Virus record (IMG/VR): IMGVR_UViG_3300005608_000006
Location: 1 to 61,109 of that record
Reading direction: 5' to 3' (one strand)
Origin: a virus
Length of the DNA: 61,109 bases
Positions 50,401 through 57,567 of the stretch are shown here, in pieces. Made by a program: the position numbers and the translations under genes. Each line of letters begins with the position of its first letter. Position 1 is the first letter of the stretch. The notes under the pieces are model-generated. The model was not told the origin of the DNA. It saw only the letters and a list, made by a program, of their open reading frames with translations, and searched no databases.

Positions 50401-53400
50401 ACTGTTTCACCAACAATCTGCGAAACACGGGCAGAAACACCAGTTCCATCAGTATCAGTGTTGTCAAAGACTAAACGGTCATTTACCTGATAAGATATAC
50501 CTGGATTCTCAATAGTAAATCCAGTTACAGACGCATCTTCAAATTTAGTGATAGTTTCAACTTCAATATCAACTTTTGAGTCAAATTTAACTTTAGGGAA
50601 GTAATCAAAAAGTTGTAAAGGTGATTCTTCAAAGATTTGATCTGGATCGTCAATCTCTACTTGATCAATCACACCACTTCTATCTTCGTCTTCTATCTCA
50701 AATAGGAGTATATCACCATCTTCGGTAGTTAGAGCGTTTGTAGAGGCATTTGGTGCCCTCTCAACGTCAATATCAACGTTCTCATAAGGATCACGATATC
50801 TAACAACACCAGTAGGAATATTTTGTTGTGTTGCACCATCATTTAAGTTCCAAGTGTCAACAACAGAGTTGTAACTAGGACCTAAAACATATGGGAATAC
50901 TGCATTACCTTGTTCTGTATTATCAATAGTAACAAAGTAACAATATCTACCTGTTGGGAAGTCAGGTGTCTTACAGAAGCGACCATTGTATTGATCAAGG
51001 TCTCCTAAGTTAAAGACGTACTCATAATCTTCAACAAATTTACCTGCTGCCTCATCAGTTAACAGAGGACCTGCAGTTCTAACAGGATATGGGTTAGTAA
51101 TCGCATCAAATACTAAATTAGTCTTTAATTTATATGAAGTTCCCAATCTTTTGATCTGTGAACCTTGATCAGTAGGATCTGTGTAACCATAAGGACCGTA
51201 AATTGGGTTTCCATCAAATGCCCAACCAATAATAGGTGAGTGTGTTAAAGAATCATCTTGTTCTAGTGTTTGACCAACAGTATTACCAGTTTGACTGACA
51301 AATAAGTTATCTCCAAGAATAAATCTTAGTTTTTGTGGGTTTGAAAGGTGTGCATACTCTCCACCATACTGACTATTAAATCCTGTCTCAACAATACCTT
51401 TTGCAGAGTCAATAGTTGCAGTTTCTTGTAAGTTATATGTCCATTCAAATACGTTTGCTGTAAATAATGCATCTTGACCAACAGATGTAAGATTAATTAC
51501 TGTAGTTCCTTGAACATATCCGATACCTCTGTTAACAATCTCAATTCCTGTAACTCTACCTGCGTTTTCTCCATCTGTATCAATAGTTGCTCTAGCAACA
51601 GCACCAAAACCATCTCCTTGAATACCAATAGTAGGAGCAGTAGTATATCCAGTACCTGCAGATATGATCGCAATAGAAATGATACGTCCATTCTGAACGA
51701 TTGCTTGAGCCACCGCACCAGAACCAGAACTTAGAGTAACAGAAGGTGTAGTTATATACGATGCACCACCAGTATCAACAGATACGGACTGAATAGGACC
51801 ACGAACCTGTGCAGTCGCGGTAGCACCCGTTCCTCCACCACCAACAATAGTAATAGCGGGTTGAGAAGTATATCCTGTTCCTCCAGAGTTGATTAGTATT
51901 CTTGATACAACACCTTTTGTTATAATAGCAGTCGCAGCAGCACCAGAACCGCCTCCACCAACTATAGAAACAAGCGGAGATGATGTAAATCCAGATCCAC
52001 CAGCAGTTACGGTAACTTCACTAATAGAACCATTAACAACAACAGATGCAGTCGCACCAGTACCTCCACCACCAGTAATACTAATTACGGGAGGAGATGC
52101 AGCATCATATTCTTTACCTGCATTGGTAATAGCAACTGATGTTATAGCACCAAATGTTTTCTTAGTTGTAGACTTATAAGACCAAACTGAGACACCATTA
52201 ATCCAAGTTCCTACAGGACCTGCGTTAATTGTGTTCTTTGTTGATATAGTTGTAGCTGTGCGTGGGAACCTATTTAACTTACGTTGGTTGCCTGGTAATA
52301 GTGCGGAACCAGGAAATGGTCCTATGTTGTAGTTAGGAATACCAGTTGACGCGACATAAACGTAATTATCATTGAAGAATGAGTTTTGAACGTTAGTAGT
52401 ATACGGAGCAATGATATTATTAATTGCGGTTGTATCCGATTTACCTTTATTAAGGTCAACAGATACAAGAATATTACCTTGCGGAACAACTGACGCAGGT
52501 TGTGGTAATGAATATTGGAATACAGTTGTACTATCTCTAGATGTTACCGCAAAAGTTCCGTTATAGATTATTGGGTTCGCACCGTAGATAGTAACCTGAT
52601 CACCAACTAAAAGACCGTGTGGGTTAGAGCAAGTTACTGTAGCGGATTGATTGTTAACACCACCAAAGGTAATTGATGTAACTTCGATTAATTTTTTGAC
52701 ATTATATAACCAAGTATTCAATTCTGGACTTGTTGATGATCCACCTAACTTAGAGATTGTTAATTTATCGCCAGGTAAGTAGTAAGAACCTGTATCAGTA
52801 AGAGTTGTTTGTTGTGCATCAACAATACCAACAACGTTCATCACAACTTCCTGTGCAGTCCCCTTATTAATGAATACAGTAAAGTTTGAAGATACTTCCG
52901 TAGCAGAATCCCAGTCTTCTACGATACCGTTTACGGAACGAGTACACTCAATAAACTGGTTTAGTGATTTTTCCTTATATCTTACAACTTCCGTCCCACC
53001 AATTAGAAACTCTCCGTTTCTTTCTGGCCAACCGATTGTAGAGTCAACAGTAATAATACTATCTTCAGTTCCGAGTGGTTCTCCGAGTTTTGTTTTATAT
53101 GGAACAGTAAAACTACCTTGAATAGTTTCTTCTGAAAGAACTAATTCATAAATATCCGTTTCTGATGTTCTAATTGCAATATAGTTCTCTACAAGTGCAC
53201 TCGCTGCTAAAATATTTGGATCCGCAATATCTGCTTCTTGTTGTAATAGACCATCTTGAATATCAACGGGATTACCTCTTACTAATGTCGCACGGAGAAT
53301 CGTATCAATAGACCATGTTGCAGCAGATGGTTTGATAATTTGGTCTTTAGGGTAAGAAATACTAATTTGCTCACCATAAAGTAACTTAAACAAGTAAGCA

Positions 53401-55535
53401 ATACTAAAACTGGTTCCTTTACTTGAGTAAAAGTCCTTAATAGTTTTAATAGCGGTGCGAACGTTGATTTTCTTGTAATCAAGTTCTGGAACGTTAGGTA
53501 AGAACTGTTCAGTATACTTGTCTAGCAGTCTCTTTACAAATAAAGCATCAAGACACTTAATCTCAGTATTTACAGTCGCTGCAGCAGCAGAGGTGTTATT
53601 AGAGAATACTGCATTACCATCTTCACTATATTCAGTAATACCACTTGCAGCTCTAGCACATCCTGTAAACTGTGCTTTCTGATAGTTCGCACCTGTTAAG
53701 TTTACAGTGAATCCAGTAACTTCATTCAAACCAGTTTCCGCAGATGCTTTCGCTGTTGGAGGATCTTGAATAACAATCGTTGGAGGATTCGCGGAAGAAT
53801 AGTTAGATCCAAAGGTTGTTACGTTAATATCTGTAATTCTTCCGTTAAAGATTGATGCAGTTGCGGTAGCACCAGTTCCACCTGCGTAATTTCCTTGTGC
53901 ATCAGTTCTATTATCTACAATGAATACGGAAGGAACGTCTTCATATCCACTACCACCGTCTAATAAGTCAATATTTGTTACTCTACCGCTACCATCAACA
54001 GTAACGTCAAGCACTTGAGCACCAACAGGATCAATAATAGCAACTCTAGGAACAGAAGTGTATCCTTGACCTGCATTTACAATATTAAGTGCAGTAACTT
54101 GACCATTTGAGATAGTTGTAGTTATCGCTGCTTTAATAGGGTTAGTTCCAGTTGGTTCATCAACATAGACTGATGGTGCAGTCGCATATCCTTGTCCACC
54201 ATCAGTAACTGAGATAGTTCCACTTAAAGAACCATTTAATATCTGTACTGTGCCGATTGTAGCACCACCTGGTTGTCTAAAACTTATTCTAGGAGTAAAA
54301 GTATACCCACTACCAGAACTAAGCACCTCTAGACCGCTTACAGACCCGTTTGTGACCGTTGCACGAAGGGTTGCTTGTTTTGCTCCTGACTTGGTAGGTG
54401 CTTGAATTACAACAGTAGGAGGGTTGGTATCACTATAACCTAATCCACCCTCTAAAAGTTGAACATTCTTGATTCCATTTACAAGTGAAGTTGCAGATCC
54501 ACCACTACCAATACCTGATGGAGAGTTGATAGAAATTTGAGGAGGATATTCATATCTGTAACCTGATCCGTTCTCACTAACAGTAATACCACTTAATTGA
54601 CCTGAGTCATTTATTCTTGCATATCCTTTTGCACCTGCACCGAAAGAAGGAACTGGTGCTTCAATAGAGTACAGAGATAATATCCTACCATTGATAGGAG
54701 CAACTGTAAATATGAAGGTATTGCCATCAATAAAGAAATCTACCTTTGGAACTAAAACTTTATTATCATAAATTGCTATAACATACTCATCAACGATTGG
54801 TTCATATGGTGCACTTGTTCTAGTTAATGCAAATTCTGTTTTTCCGTCTCCAAAAGCACCAGAAATGTTGTCAAGTAAAACTATAGAGTTCTCAACGAAA
54901 CCATTAAGGTAAGTAACGTAAGTATTAACACTGTCATCAGAAGGAGTTCTTGTTCTTGGTGCAGTTGTAAATTGTATATTAGTTCCGTCAACAGTATAAT
55001 CTACATTTGGTATCAGAACCTCTCCATATACAGACACTTGAAGGTGTTGTGCTGAAGGAGGACCTATTGGATTGTCTTGAGATGTTAATTGAAATATTGT
55101 GGTCGTTCCGTCGAAGGAGTCTATCAAATTTTTCAATCCAATAAACTTAAGTTTTACTTCTTCATAAGAAACACCAGGACTAAGTGAGATATTAGGTGAG
55201 TCAGTTGTAGATTCGTAGTATATTACTTCATCGCCAATTAATATTGATCCATTATTGTCTAAAAAGGAATCTACACTCTCAACAACGATTCTATCTGATG
55301 ATGCAGTGATTGATTCTACTAAAGTTGTCTTACCATCTAATATTCCAATGTCTAATTTATCAATATCAAGGTATTGGAGGAAATTATTAAGGATATTTTG
55401 TCCCAATCCAGTTTTTTCCTGAGATTTGTAGTAATACTCAAGAAATTTTGTGAAAAGAGGGTATTCCCCTTTTATAAAATCGGGTGATTGGGATCCAATC
55501 GCCTGCGATACCTTGTTAATCTTGCTAGATGTCAT
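35415..55535 (-). CDS. Giant baseplate-region protein in the gp7 position (6,706 aa)
   Basis: One uninterrupted 20,121-bp frame encoding roughly 0.7 MDa. It follows gp6, where T4 has gp7 (1,032 aa). Approximate layout: 1-300, start (FIKGEYPLFTKFLEYYYKSQ); 305-612, GSGY-type Gly-rich units; 697-725, the conserved KDFYSSKGTSF...YPKDQII block of phage gp7-like proteins; 1132-1332, more GGGGSGA units; 1434-1555, a YHYH domain (AFDGNPIYGPYGY); 1833-2205, a beta-propeller-like region; 2211-2424, a LamG-like jellyroll; 4100-5380, seven Cys/YPR modules with helical modules between; 4182-4351, a second LamG-like domain; 6430-6530, two NGVLQxPG units; the C-terminus ends in Gly-rich units. Probably baseplate wedge plus a long adhesive periphery. 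Gp7 identity rests on position and the 697-725 block. Confidence 0.9.
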   Translation of the reverse strand: MTSSKINKVSQAIGSQSPDFIKGEYPLFTKFLEYYYKSQEKTGLGQNILNNFLQYLDIDKLDIGILDGKTTLVESITASSDRIVVESVDSFLDNNGSILIGDEVIYYESTTDSPNISLSPGVSYEEVKLKFIGLKNLIDSFDGTTTIFQLTSQDNPIGPPSAQHLQVSVYGEVLIPNVDYTVDGTNIQFTTAPRTRTPSDDSVNTYVTYLNGFVENSIVLLDNISGAFGDGKTEFALTRTSAPYEPIVDEYVIAIYDNKVLVPKVDFFIDGNTFIFTVAPINGRILSLYSIEAPVPSFGAGAKGYARINDSGQLSGITVSENGSGYRYEYPPQISINSPSGIGSGGSATSLVNGIKNVQLLEGGLGYSDTNPPTVVIQAPTKSGAKQATLRATVTNGSVSGLEVLSSGSGYTFTPRISFRQPGGATIGTVQILNGSLSGTISVTDGGQGYATAPSVYVDEPTGTNPIKAAITTTISNGQVTALNIVNAGQGYTSVPRVAIIDPVGAQVLDVTVDGSGRVTNIDLLDGGSGYEDVPSVFIVDNRTDAQGNYAGGTGATATASIFNGRITDINVTTFGSNYSSANPPTIVIQDPPTAKASAETGLNEVTGFTVNLTGANYQKAQFTGCARAASGITEYSEDGNAVFSNNTSAAAATVNTEIKCLDALFVKRLLDKYTEQFLPNVPELDYKKINVRTAIKTIKDFYSSKGTSFSIAYLFKLLYGEQISISYPKDQIIKPSAATWSIDTILRATLVRGNPVDIQDGLLQQEADIADPNILAASALVENYIAIRTSETDIYELVLSEETIQGSFTVPYKTKLGEPLGTEDSIITVDSTIGWPERNGEFLIGGTEVVRYKEKSLNQFIECTRSVNGIVEDWDSATEVSSNFTVFINKGTAQEVVMNVVGIVDAQQTTLTDTGSYYLPGDKLTISKLGGSSTSPELNTWLYNVKKLIEVTSITFGGVNNQSATVTCSNPHGLLVGDQVTIYGANPIIYNGTFAVTSRDSTTVFQYSLPQPASVVPQGNILVSVDLNKGKSDTTAINNIIAPYTTNVQNSFFNDNYVYVASTGIPNYNIGPFPGSALLPGNQRKLNRFPRTATTISTKNTINAGPVGTWINGVSVWSYKSTTKKTFGAITSVAITNAGKEYDAASPPVISITGGGGTGATASVVVNGSISEVTVTAGGSGFTSSPLVSIVGGGGSGAAATAIITKGVVSRILINSGGTGYTSQPAITIVGGGGTGATATAQVRGPIQSVSVDTGGASYITTPSVTLSSGSGAVAQAIVQNGRIISIAIISAGTGYTTAPTIGIQGDGFGAVARATIDTDGENAGRVTGIEIVNRGIGYVQGTTVINLTSVGQDALFTANVFEWTYNLQETATIDSAKGIVETGFNSQYGGEYAHLSNPQKLRFILGDNLFVSQTGNTVGQTLEQDDSLTHSPIIGWAFDGNPIYGPYGYTDPTDQGSQIKRLGTSYKLKTNLVFDAITNPYPVRTAGPLLTDEAAGKFVEDYEYVFNLGDLDQYNGRFCKTPDFPTGRYCYFVTIDNTEQGNAVFPYVLGPSYNSVVDTWNLNDGATQQNIPTGVVRYRDPYENVDIDVERAPNASTNALTTEDGDILLFEIEDEDRSGVIDQVEIDDPDQIFEESPLQLFDYFPKVKFDSKVDIEVETITKFEDASVTGFTIENPGISYQVNDRLVFDNTDTDGTGVSARVSQIVGETVSTYGFENVSGNNIGVLKTDSPHNLQVGDQVTVAYSPLMSSTNKTFVVRQIKGIEEIVITQNGSGYNTDIPPVITIDGDGSSGSLEAVVTSVGSISSVNIVNSGSGYTVNPRVIISHPQIFKKADYFVSLVENQNNVVINDVFVNDDKETFICGKTKDASGNDIGFIAKLSATGLKEWEKTVESNTGTNYTENIKLAVDGNDIWVVGEIKPNASILDAYNPDVYLLKYTQAANGLSAAITYQKAYAGISGSTRSDKITSVMKYSSTRVVIGGYTNTNSTNPYDAFIGVVDTTGSFVTKRKIASSANSEKLTSLAKINDDIYFTLEISSTVSEADTNVAFGKATLGTASITIDWVNIYTNALYSMINSSMVVDDFNEAYISATCQLKSDDTTQDSFWVAKVNTSGTLLWNYRYLVTGGSINLAPRSSIDIFGDLNLAFTKSATSNLLKTVDTVKLGYDGKIKNQTTNEFNVNNIEGITVQSLTSDNSGDVYAFGQTSWNRNEFIFPFTAGSNVDTTGHYTLTSTSTSNSITYADNVAKIYGYQTGQTSWTQANLQITSAQLGTKLTGDWTFEMMVYKDSTATSLSQTQHTLLAIGDASVATGGLWLYYDVSSGRLELVVTNSSTALNSAGSALQSTLTNMFADNTWQFIGLKKEGNQYTGYVNGLQVFTGSVTSTSLGSKDLYIGQIPGRSGVAGNFRSNEQGTFFVDNVRLRNRAVTPTVPSDVTAYPTTGAFALAYSWTDTAWFTTNQNKYDYVVHNGFGLKVDKDAAATRLGTTAAQTNTSVGFARTAVTPVTGSALTMTTAGMVFAEAGFQNLDFDDATIALGQDTEPLTYKQDVWGSRTATIPSPGSQKLIATATVKDKYYFKVSPTIKIDNVQELTINQSFTFTVGSKLVLNNGSSFVNSGYIISTDTVNNKVYLAVNNNAWSNDLNLGLLSTAQFSEQSTYGIVGPIPADVNEIKGFSFPQINNTTPGTFDIDLNSYNHPEGGSNNLDELAKFKPYSDDDYSVRIDEVSGSSSYIVGSVININSGDISFNTAYTTTQITNLTGVLKITLVANLSKTLQATAVANSDLVYVITGTRHYLSVGEMIFVDGNPSQESGGVTYDEYDGAFAVNTIVSPLEFTYKLPSAALTSPATSAGSVSVFVKSPVLKMYYGHQYLFDVSHSSLAGGNLSFSKDNLNKLEYSFNSIERVGTPGITGQGVPTPTVKLKVDRNVVTNISYYFDPSRTGDTSPITTGSYLDVTDSPYLGTFTIQGISGATITRGADVIRFPLENEPEGSATVAQASYTTSSVRAVGSIGGVRIVNPGGFYTRLPVVTGIQSTRQIERIQINAPGTEYAVGTYNSVPIAGDGEGGFVQITVADGTDSEGVSIPGQIQSVLVTSPGKGYTTASIDIESISGILGSGLTGSGAELVVVIPPFGSGASIFTKGDKVGKIKKLKNNNFGYDYPHDYTLRPEITFPINAQLTSTSILESITVTDPGSGYSQPPTVVITGGGGSGATAEATIKNGRLDQIAVKDPGSGYSSTPTINLRSSFNYVINVDLGLLQFAFPHGIPNGAAVNLNVVDTGEGTEFPLASGATGRLNSTNTYYAIAGAGNSLENDQLKLAITAANAALGDALTFVNAGTGRQQVLTESFGGGATANVVTSTFLEGELVYQGDTFETATAQGYVSTNSGWQVGPRVLKVVDYTGDFIEGQKLTGVISKSSGIISDLNIAKGVLEIGSITQTTGQFIDDIGKPSEIIQKIQDSYYYQDFSYAIKSAVSIDEWKEILIKNVHPASFKVFGELNLSDYGFVPNKETDFQLTKSVELAQEAIVPNIQNFSLVEPIYSEFNNTEVLFRQKRLTSSENILTSVVQRLDDISTLFDGIRTQFPLTILGDNIVANANQLLIIINGVVQTPDVSFELQGDSIVFAEPPQPPASVKYVNIQIQNIPQSTFTFTNISGIFPNVGNEVVGSQSAARMTVTLVVGNNIEGFVTQGTFVAGELVNVSATGFNANLGTITPITNLGLFVFGENVTNFQNDNAKVEAINLDKGQETPLGQLRYSIGPSTQTIDIIAVGSQNAEAAPPTGTFVATKNYQFGSEIVTCTNVTESNNFHTITVTRGQLGTTAISHLEDLPVYGTEINVTNNLTLSKTAGTYQSTPGLYDIQLNEVIIGAQSRVVARVTATAAYQDPTTNEFIGQVNISDGSSFSGLLFNRITSQTYPNVVLDNISESQINIVDFTDNSTAFDSKFPANEIVSTNIIPYDNESGTFTDGEYVRNYKLEYGNNSGEFLLEDSFVRKISFTNPVGAGFFQAGQVIRTTDTKAEVVGYNQARKTVYVGKIGRSQSTGQDYHTATFTNSAQIDRSTKKFGISSLLVGKAKTTHTFSSGVTDAITAGGGASGSFTAQSGTTYNPNTGVMVITIGTHGLTTSNTITIADNGIVFTCTADNNTTTHAYPRATDPASGANLSITAVTGTTITVNVGAASSTSDYITVPSSAEFAFGTGAYTLECWIKPSESSLEGTKTIFDMRASTANEVAARLYLQAGQVRYNVNNSDLVTSGSTVLNNDVWYHIAIKRTGTTATIFIGGVAAGTGTDSSNYAAKPFRVGADYANANGIAGHIDEVRISVVDRYPTAPFTPRNGIFQGDNDTKLLFHFEGVDQATYTDDWSGGESFTFGEEFSNDALLETSRLTGTPAGFANKSHRYYDAANLIANNSDFIKKEVVYQMKQRYPELVILGTRFTPTGATYNAASGELSLTVANNTFTNGGQITPVTATYNAATGAMVITSYDHIVKNGQKVNIKVGGISFTCTQDGNGSIHAYPRSTDPAAGKWLTVSNVTQNTFEVNVGASQAGQQYAHTFSSAITNAITIQKDRIKILDNALTFTCEMDGNTSNKTYPRATDPASKQVALPIISSTTTNITVNVGPSPLVNFQPTNATYDPATGAFVMTIANHTINVGTQIRLTADSFTFTCTQDGNSAQKTYPRATAGDGSPDPAYNTALDVTAVGTTTQDISSASYVPTSGVLTVNTSSAHGLSTGNRIQIADNSLTFTCAYDSNATNHTYPRQTDPIRGEWVEVTVVDSDTFTIDIGTSSDTSTHSFVSATAGALIKQTGTVTINVGVSAQADQYAHTFVSAAANAVVTGGNYVHTFVSAVANSVISDTPLNCEDDIRDTLNAIVQDLRNGSNNHIWDAASYYVDRTTNPVQIAQIEPAVKETLFAYEKVDDMLQYIITNTLWTIQGDHGLTQTTDARITDSTTASLTSFTPTGATYNAATGDLVLTIGTHSLTTSSRVKIATGGVTFTCTKDGNESQHSYPRVGDPAENAVLAVTAVVANTSITVNVGASGVNDQYTHSFVSALTNAVTELDYSTADCADVFTTIGNLIDILTDTITQASASTPVDHLASVTKVSPAYEYLGATVDAYLQTPFAVDYHSSGDDEIYTNQVDTDARGRYRDAASLIRLNRGAIVDKAAYDMLTRYPALAQDMPRNQSGGSTDGTLRCKTDLGLILDGLATDVEQGGNLETTTAAKFYVDNKGELLHIRLQVWQSVYAHERLAFYAKQAITGDLTADNTDNLIVGDWGITDDAVQQFTATGATYDPATGLIVATIGSHTLNVGVLINIADNSLTFTCTQDGNGSNHSYPRSTDPASGANLPILATTSTTITFNVGVSSASDQYAHTFVSATTNGISTVGQCANVKAAIDTLVTTINDIIAPTGLDFNTGGDRFYFNREYIREEATSLTQAFFTYDLNGTPFQAFSYGNNLAARRQSLEDIMIGVISDLQTGGSNSTILAAQTFLDTNNVVLTVNEELTSWIYSLERVKLLAEKAIGNLLYTKGNSVTGSQYAAAYTDQEAFRDSITPTNINQVIWRMRELFDIAINIFSPGKLVARNASKNILYNLNYYKNELTNIVTTQFGTGSWQYNTFVDEMINNVIHDFVTTDVTDKQSAYEITLTSVTGSYVVGETAVSSGGGRATILEWDVEFSKLYVGSFNGSAFLAGDTIAGTNAGSGTVASGGVGTVFDWYNNVTNIEVIDSARQITSNVQGQVSTANLFPYPENFAAAGWVNNLVTTTVDQANGPDGTLTADALVPTAVAGQHFVYKNYLISAFETFDSGTVKFDSGSETFDTGNVGTAEDQQFTFSVFLKQNGTYGDNARVMISLDEGTSNKQQAFFDINLLTGAGGSIFQPQGGITVDASGVIPYGDGWFRAFITITFSFGFSEIRNQIFIDGSSSYTGDASSGLYAWGYKLNKGALDPYTAQSGELFYSDNEFNIKNFTLDRLEEFMFSALSGTLTSPSTNAGFFAYYDATAAATYNLSSVKRVIRNNFDIIRNQFLQDSYYTNLSTLNGITVPTPTYGTRTIPTGISGGLNNTDYFYGTQSDNYAEVEKLTLNEGKIVQIFKRMRIDGDITNGPFTMGETLAKQGDTSITGVVYGFHQDANYKYLDVQVTGGVWGITDIMVGAANSTSAQISAIENRIQINKLQGTFTNDIIFKGYTSGVTASPTGFLVQSGAVLRNTGGRLTIDTETFTGTFETTATLFPSASEIFTEVVKYDGLDVSVGDRINSAGHTRIGISIQGGVNTFQVGDKIHRVDSNFQNANVYGYITEVDLDNNYIYYKQVVGADFTIGQFVGAYGAANDPFNPIGYAQVSTVVQVAGAASGIIQDIETVGINKRLYLAEIKGTFSSRDGIIGPDNYKGSINTLVNLKARVKRSFRGFDGTQTNFKLTTANGTPYFPDPAGHMLIFINGVLQPPGATFAFTAFSDEIAFTEAPDLGAGFSGFYIGKLRQLDDISFEFDSLRQSFNLKRDDVFYSLTLTDGVQSTTIRPENNIIVSLNGVLQEPGVGFEIVGSRIIFSEIPRFGSTFVAFSYVGSEADVDAAEVVPPVEPGDFIDIQGETLDREVAVIESSNSLITFDYLGSVFGNKGQGTAVLTTGQIDKVQITSGGSGYTSRPTVRIDSISGFEGNIKALVGVAAVEISATGSGYQNPSVGVATSVPDDWTAPDLSQYGEELVDPETP
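39390..43270 (-). repeat. Seven dispersed FTC-YPR modules inside the giant gene
   Basis: The giant protein repeats a unit of about 75-100 residues: PTGATYNAATG, an IADN-like turn, FTCTQDGN, then YPR(A/S)TDPAxG and a NVGxS...YAHTFVSA end. YPR motifs fall near 43085, 41988, 41765, 41510, 41268, 40510 and 39535. Four are nearly tandem (41270-41990). The others are separated by LamG or helical modules (DAANLI / AASYYVD / CADV types). This indicates growth by repeated duplication and interleaving. Confidence 0.85.
51500..52140 (-). repeat. Tandem Gly-rich 'GGGGTGATA' repeats in the giant gene
   Basis: Consecutive units of about 35-40 residues read as (T/S)xPxVxIxGGGGxGATAxA, then xVxxGxIxxVxVxxGGxGY. 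At least five occur here, and related clusters are at 53700-54620, 45800-45990, 31400-31750 (1,391-residue protein) and 29080-29290 (gp8). They look like short beta-hairpin units making rod-like stalks. Confidence 0.8.
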
Positions 55536-55539
55536 CTAA

Positions 55540-57567
55540 TTAAAAACAAGTAGATGTGTTTAATGAACCAGAGTTAGATATGTCCGAAACCGTGACTAAA
55601 GTTGGAGTTTGGTCAAATGTAGTTGGTGTCAAACTATTTAGAGGGATTGATGGAGGAGGAGTTGTTCCTACTGCAGCAACTGTAACTTCGGGAAGAACAA
55701 TATTTAAAATTGTACCAGGTGTAGAAGCACTTATACCACCTGAGTTTGCTGGAATGAACTGAACTGGTAATTGTAGTCCTGTTGGAAGTGCACCAGGATC
55801 CGAAACGCTTCCAGCACCTGTTGTGGAGTCTGTAATAGTCACTCCAGAGGATGCTATATTAGTTCCTGTGCCGATTAAGTTAATAGGACCAAAGCAAATC
55901 TCACCAGTCGAGTAATTTACTGTGCCTGCTTGACTACTTGTGTAAACTTTTCGTGTTCCAGTGTTATAAAATGTCTTTAAATTACCATATCCATCATCTT
56001 CAAACTGTTGATTAACGCCTGGTCGGTCTGCAGTCCTAAAAGTTCCTGATAAAAGCACTGGTTCCTTCACTCCATCAGTGGTTAAACTGGTTTTTGAAGG
56101 TGCAGAGTTGTAAAGTGACCCTCCAGTTGCTATACAATAGGTATTTGTTTGTCCAGTAGTCGGTTTTATGTATTTTAAGATGGTTGTTTGAAGCGAAACG
56201 TCTGTTACGCACTTATCAGCAAGGATAATTGCCTTCTCAAACGCTTGTGCTCTGAAAATTGAGTTGAAATTATTGATTTGTGTCTGTGTTGCCCACTGTG
56301 TAATAGCAGTTTGGACGTTTGTTTTGATTGATGAGGTGTCAGAACCGCATCCTGTATCATATTGTACAAAAACTTTGGGGTAAATGTAGATATCATCGGG
56401 ATCTATGACCACTGGATCGATAGATGCCATCGCATAGTTCCTTAAATCGTTCGCAATCGTCTTTTTAGTCTGGTCATTTAGTGATGAACCTGTTTTTGTC
56501 TTGACCGCAATGTAAACTTTTCCGTAAATAGGGGGTGTTAAGGAGTCTCCACCGTATGCAACAACGGAATCTGCGTTATCATAGACCTTTTTAGTCAAAA
56601 TAGCGTAGTCTTGAGCAGTTACAGCACGATATTGAGAGGAATAGAAACGCGGAGCATTGTATTTGATGCTCTCAACAGTCTCCGCAAGTGCACCAAGTTG
56701 TGATTTCTCCTTCATTTCGATAGTTGCACTCACTGCAGTATAGGTTACAGCAGAACTATCAACCATTCTACCTATAAAACTGAACCCTTCTACGTCATTT
56801 GCTGCAGGACCCTTAGTTACAAGGTACTCCATCTCGATAACTTCACCATCTTTAAGTGCTCTACCTACTGAATCATCACCAAAAGTGAGTTCATAACGCT
56901 GATCTTCACCTTCTGATAGGAAAAATACCCTAGATGTGGGTGTTAAGGAGGTTACTGTGTCTACAGCAGTGTATAAATCGGAGGTTGTAGATGATTCATT
57001 TGCCTTTACACGCACTGATAGAGTCGAAATATCAACATTCTCACTAGGAATCTTGTAAACTTGGTTCTCAAACGTGTTAACAACGTAAGAAAACTTAAGC
57101 ATTGTGCCTTCTCTGATGATAAAGTTATCAAAAACTGCCTTTCCAGTGATCGGATCGACCTCTGAAGTGGTATCACTTATGGAAACCCAGTTGTAAATGC
57201 CTCCAGTGAATGTGGTTCCCTTTCTGATAGTCGCATTACTAGGGTATGCACCACTTGATAACTGTGTTTGAAGAGTAATTTTCATACATGCTTTCGATGC
57301 AATGATCGAACGAGGCACATAATTAAGTAATTTTGCTATATTAACGATATTATCTCTCACTGTGGACGAAGGTAGGAACGCTTCGTTCATTGCCATATTA
57401 CCATTAAATGCTGTATAATAGGTATTATAAGCAAGAGTGTCTATTAAGTACGATAATGCACTTCCTTCAAAGTCATAATCAGAGAATTCACTACGAGTTC
57501 TGAGGTATGATTTGATAGATGCTTTAATATCATTAAAGTCTAGTGCTGTTAAATTGTTTGGTTGCAT
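55540..57567 (-). CDS. gp6: Baseplate wedge protein gp6
   Basis: 675 residues; T4 gp6 has 660. The start (TALDFNDIKASIKSYLRTRS, then EFSDYDFEGSALSYLIDTLA) and NMAMNEAFLPSSTVRDNIVN are canonical for gp6/baseplate J family proteins, which form the inner ring that holds the wedges together. The central APRFYSSQYRAVTAQDYAIL block is also conserved. The ATG overlaps the gp25 stop (TAATG), and its own stop is 4 nt before the giant gene, so gp25, gp6 and the giant protein form one coupled unit. Confidence 0.97.
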   Translation of the reverse strand: MQPNNLTALDFNDIKASIKSYLRTRSEFSDYDFEGSALSYLIDTLAYNTYYTAFNGNMAMNEAFLPSSTVRDNIVNIAKLLNYVPRSIIASKACMKITLQTQLSSGAYPSNATIRKGTTFTGGIYNWVSISDTTSEVDPITGKAVFDNFIIREGTMLKFSYVVNTFENQVYKIPSENVDISTLSVRVKANESSTTSDLYTAVDTVTSLTPTSRVFFLSEGEDQRYELTFGDDSVGRALKDGEVIEMEYLVTKGPAANDVEGFSFIGRMVDSSAVTYTAVSATIEMKEKSQLGALAETVESIKYNAPRFYSSQYRAVTAQDYAILTKKVYDNADSVVAYGGDSLTPPIYGKVYIAVKTKTGSSLNDQTKKTIANDLRNYAMASIDPVVIDPDDIYIYPKVFVQYDTGCGSDTSSIKTNVQTAITQWATQTQINNFNSIFRAQAFEKAIILADKCVTDVSLQTTILKYIKPTTGQTNTYCIATGGSLYNSAPSKTSLTTDGVKEPVLLSGTFRTADRPGVNQQFEDDGYGNLKTFYNTGTRKVYTSSQAGTVNYSTGEICFGPINLIGTGTNIASSGVTITDSTTGAGSVSDPGALPTGLQLPVQFIPANSGGISASTPGTILNIVLPEVTVAAVGTTPPPSIPLNSLTPTTFDQTPTLVTVSDISNSGSLNTSTCF

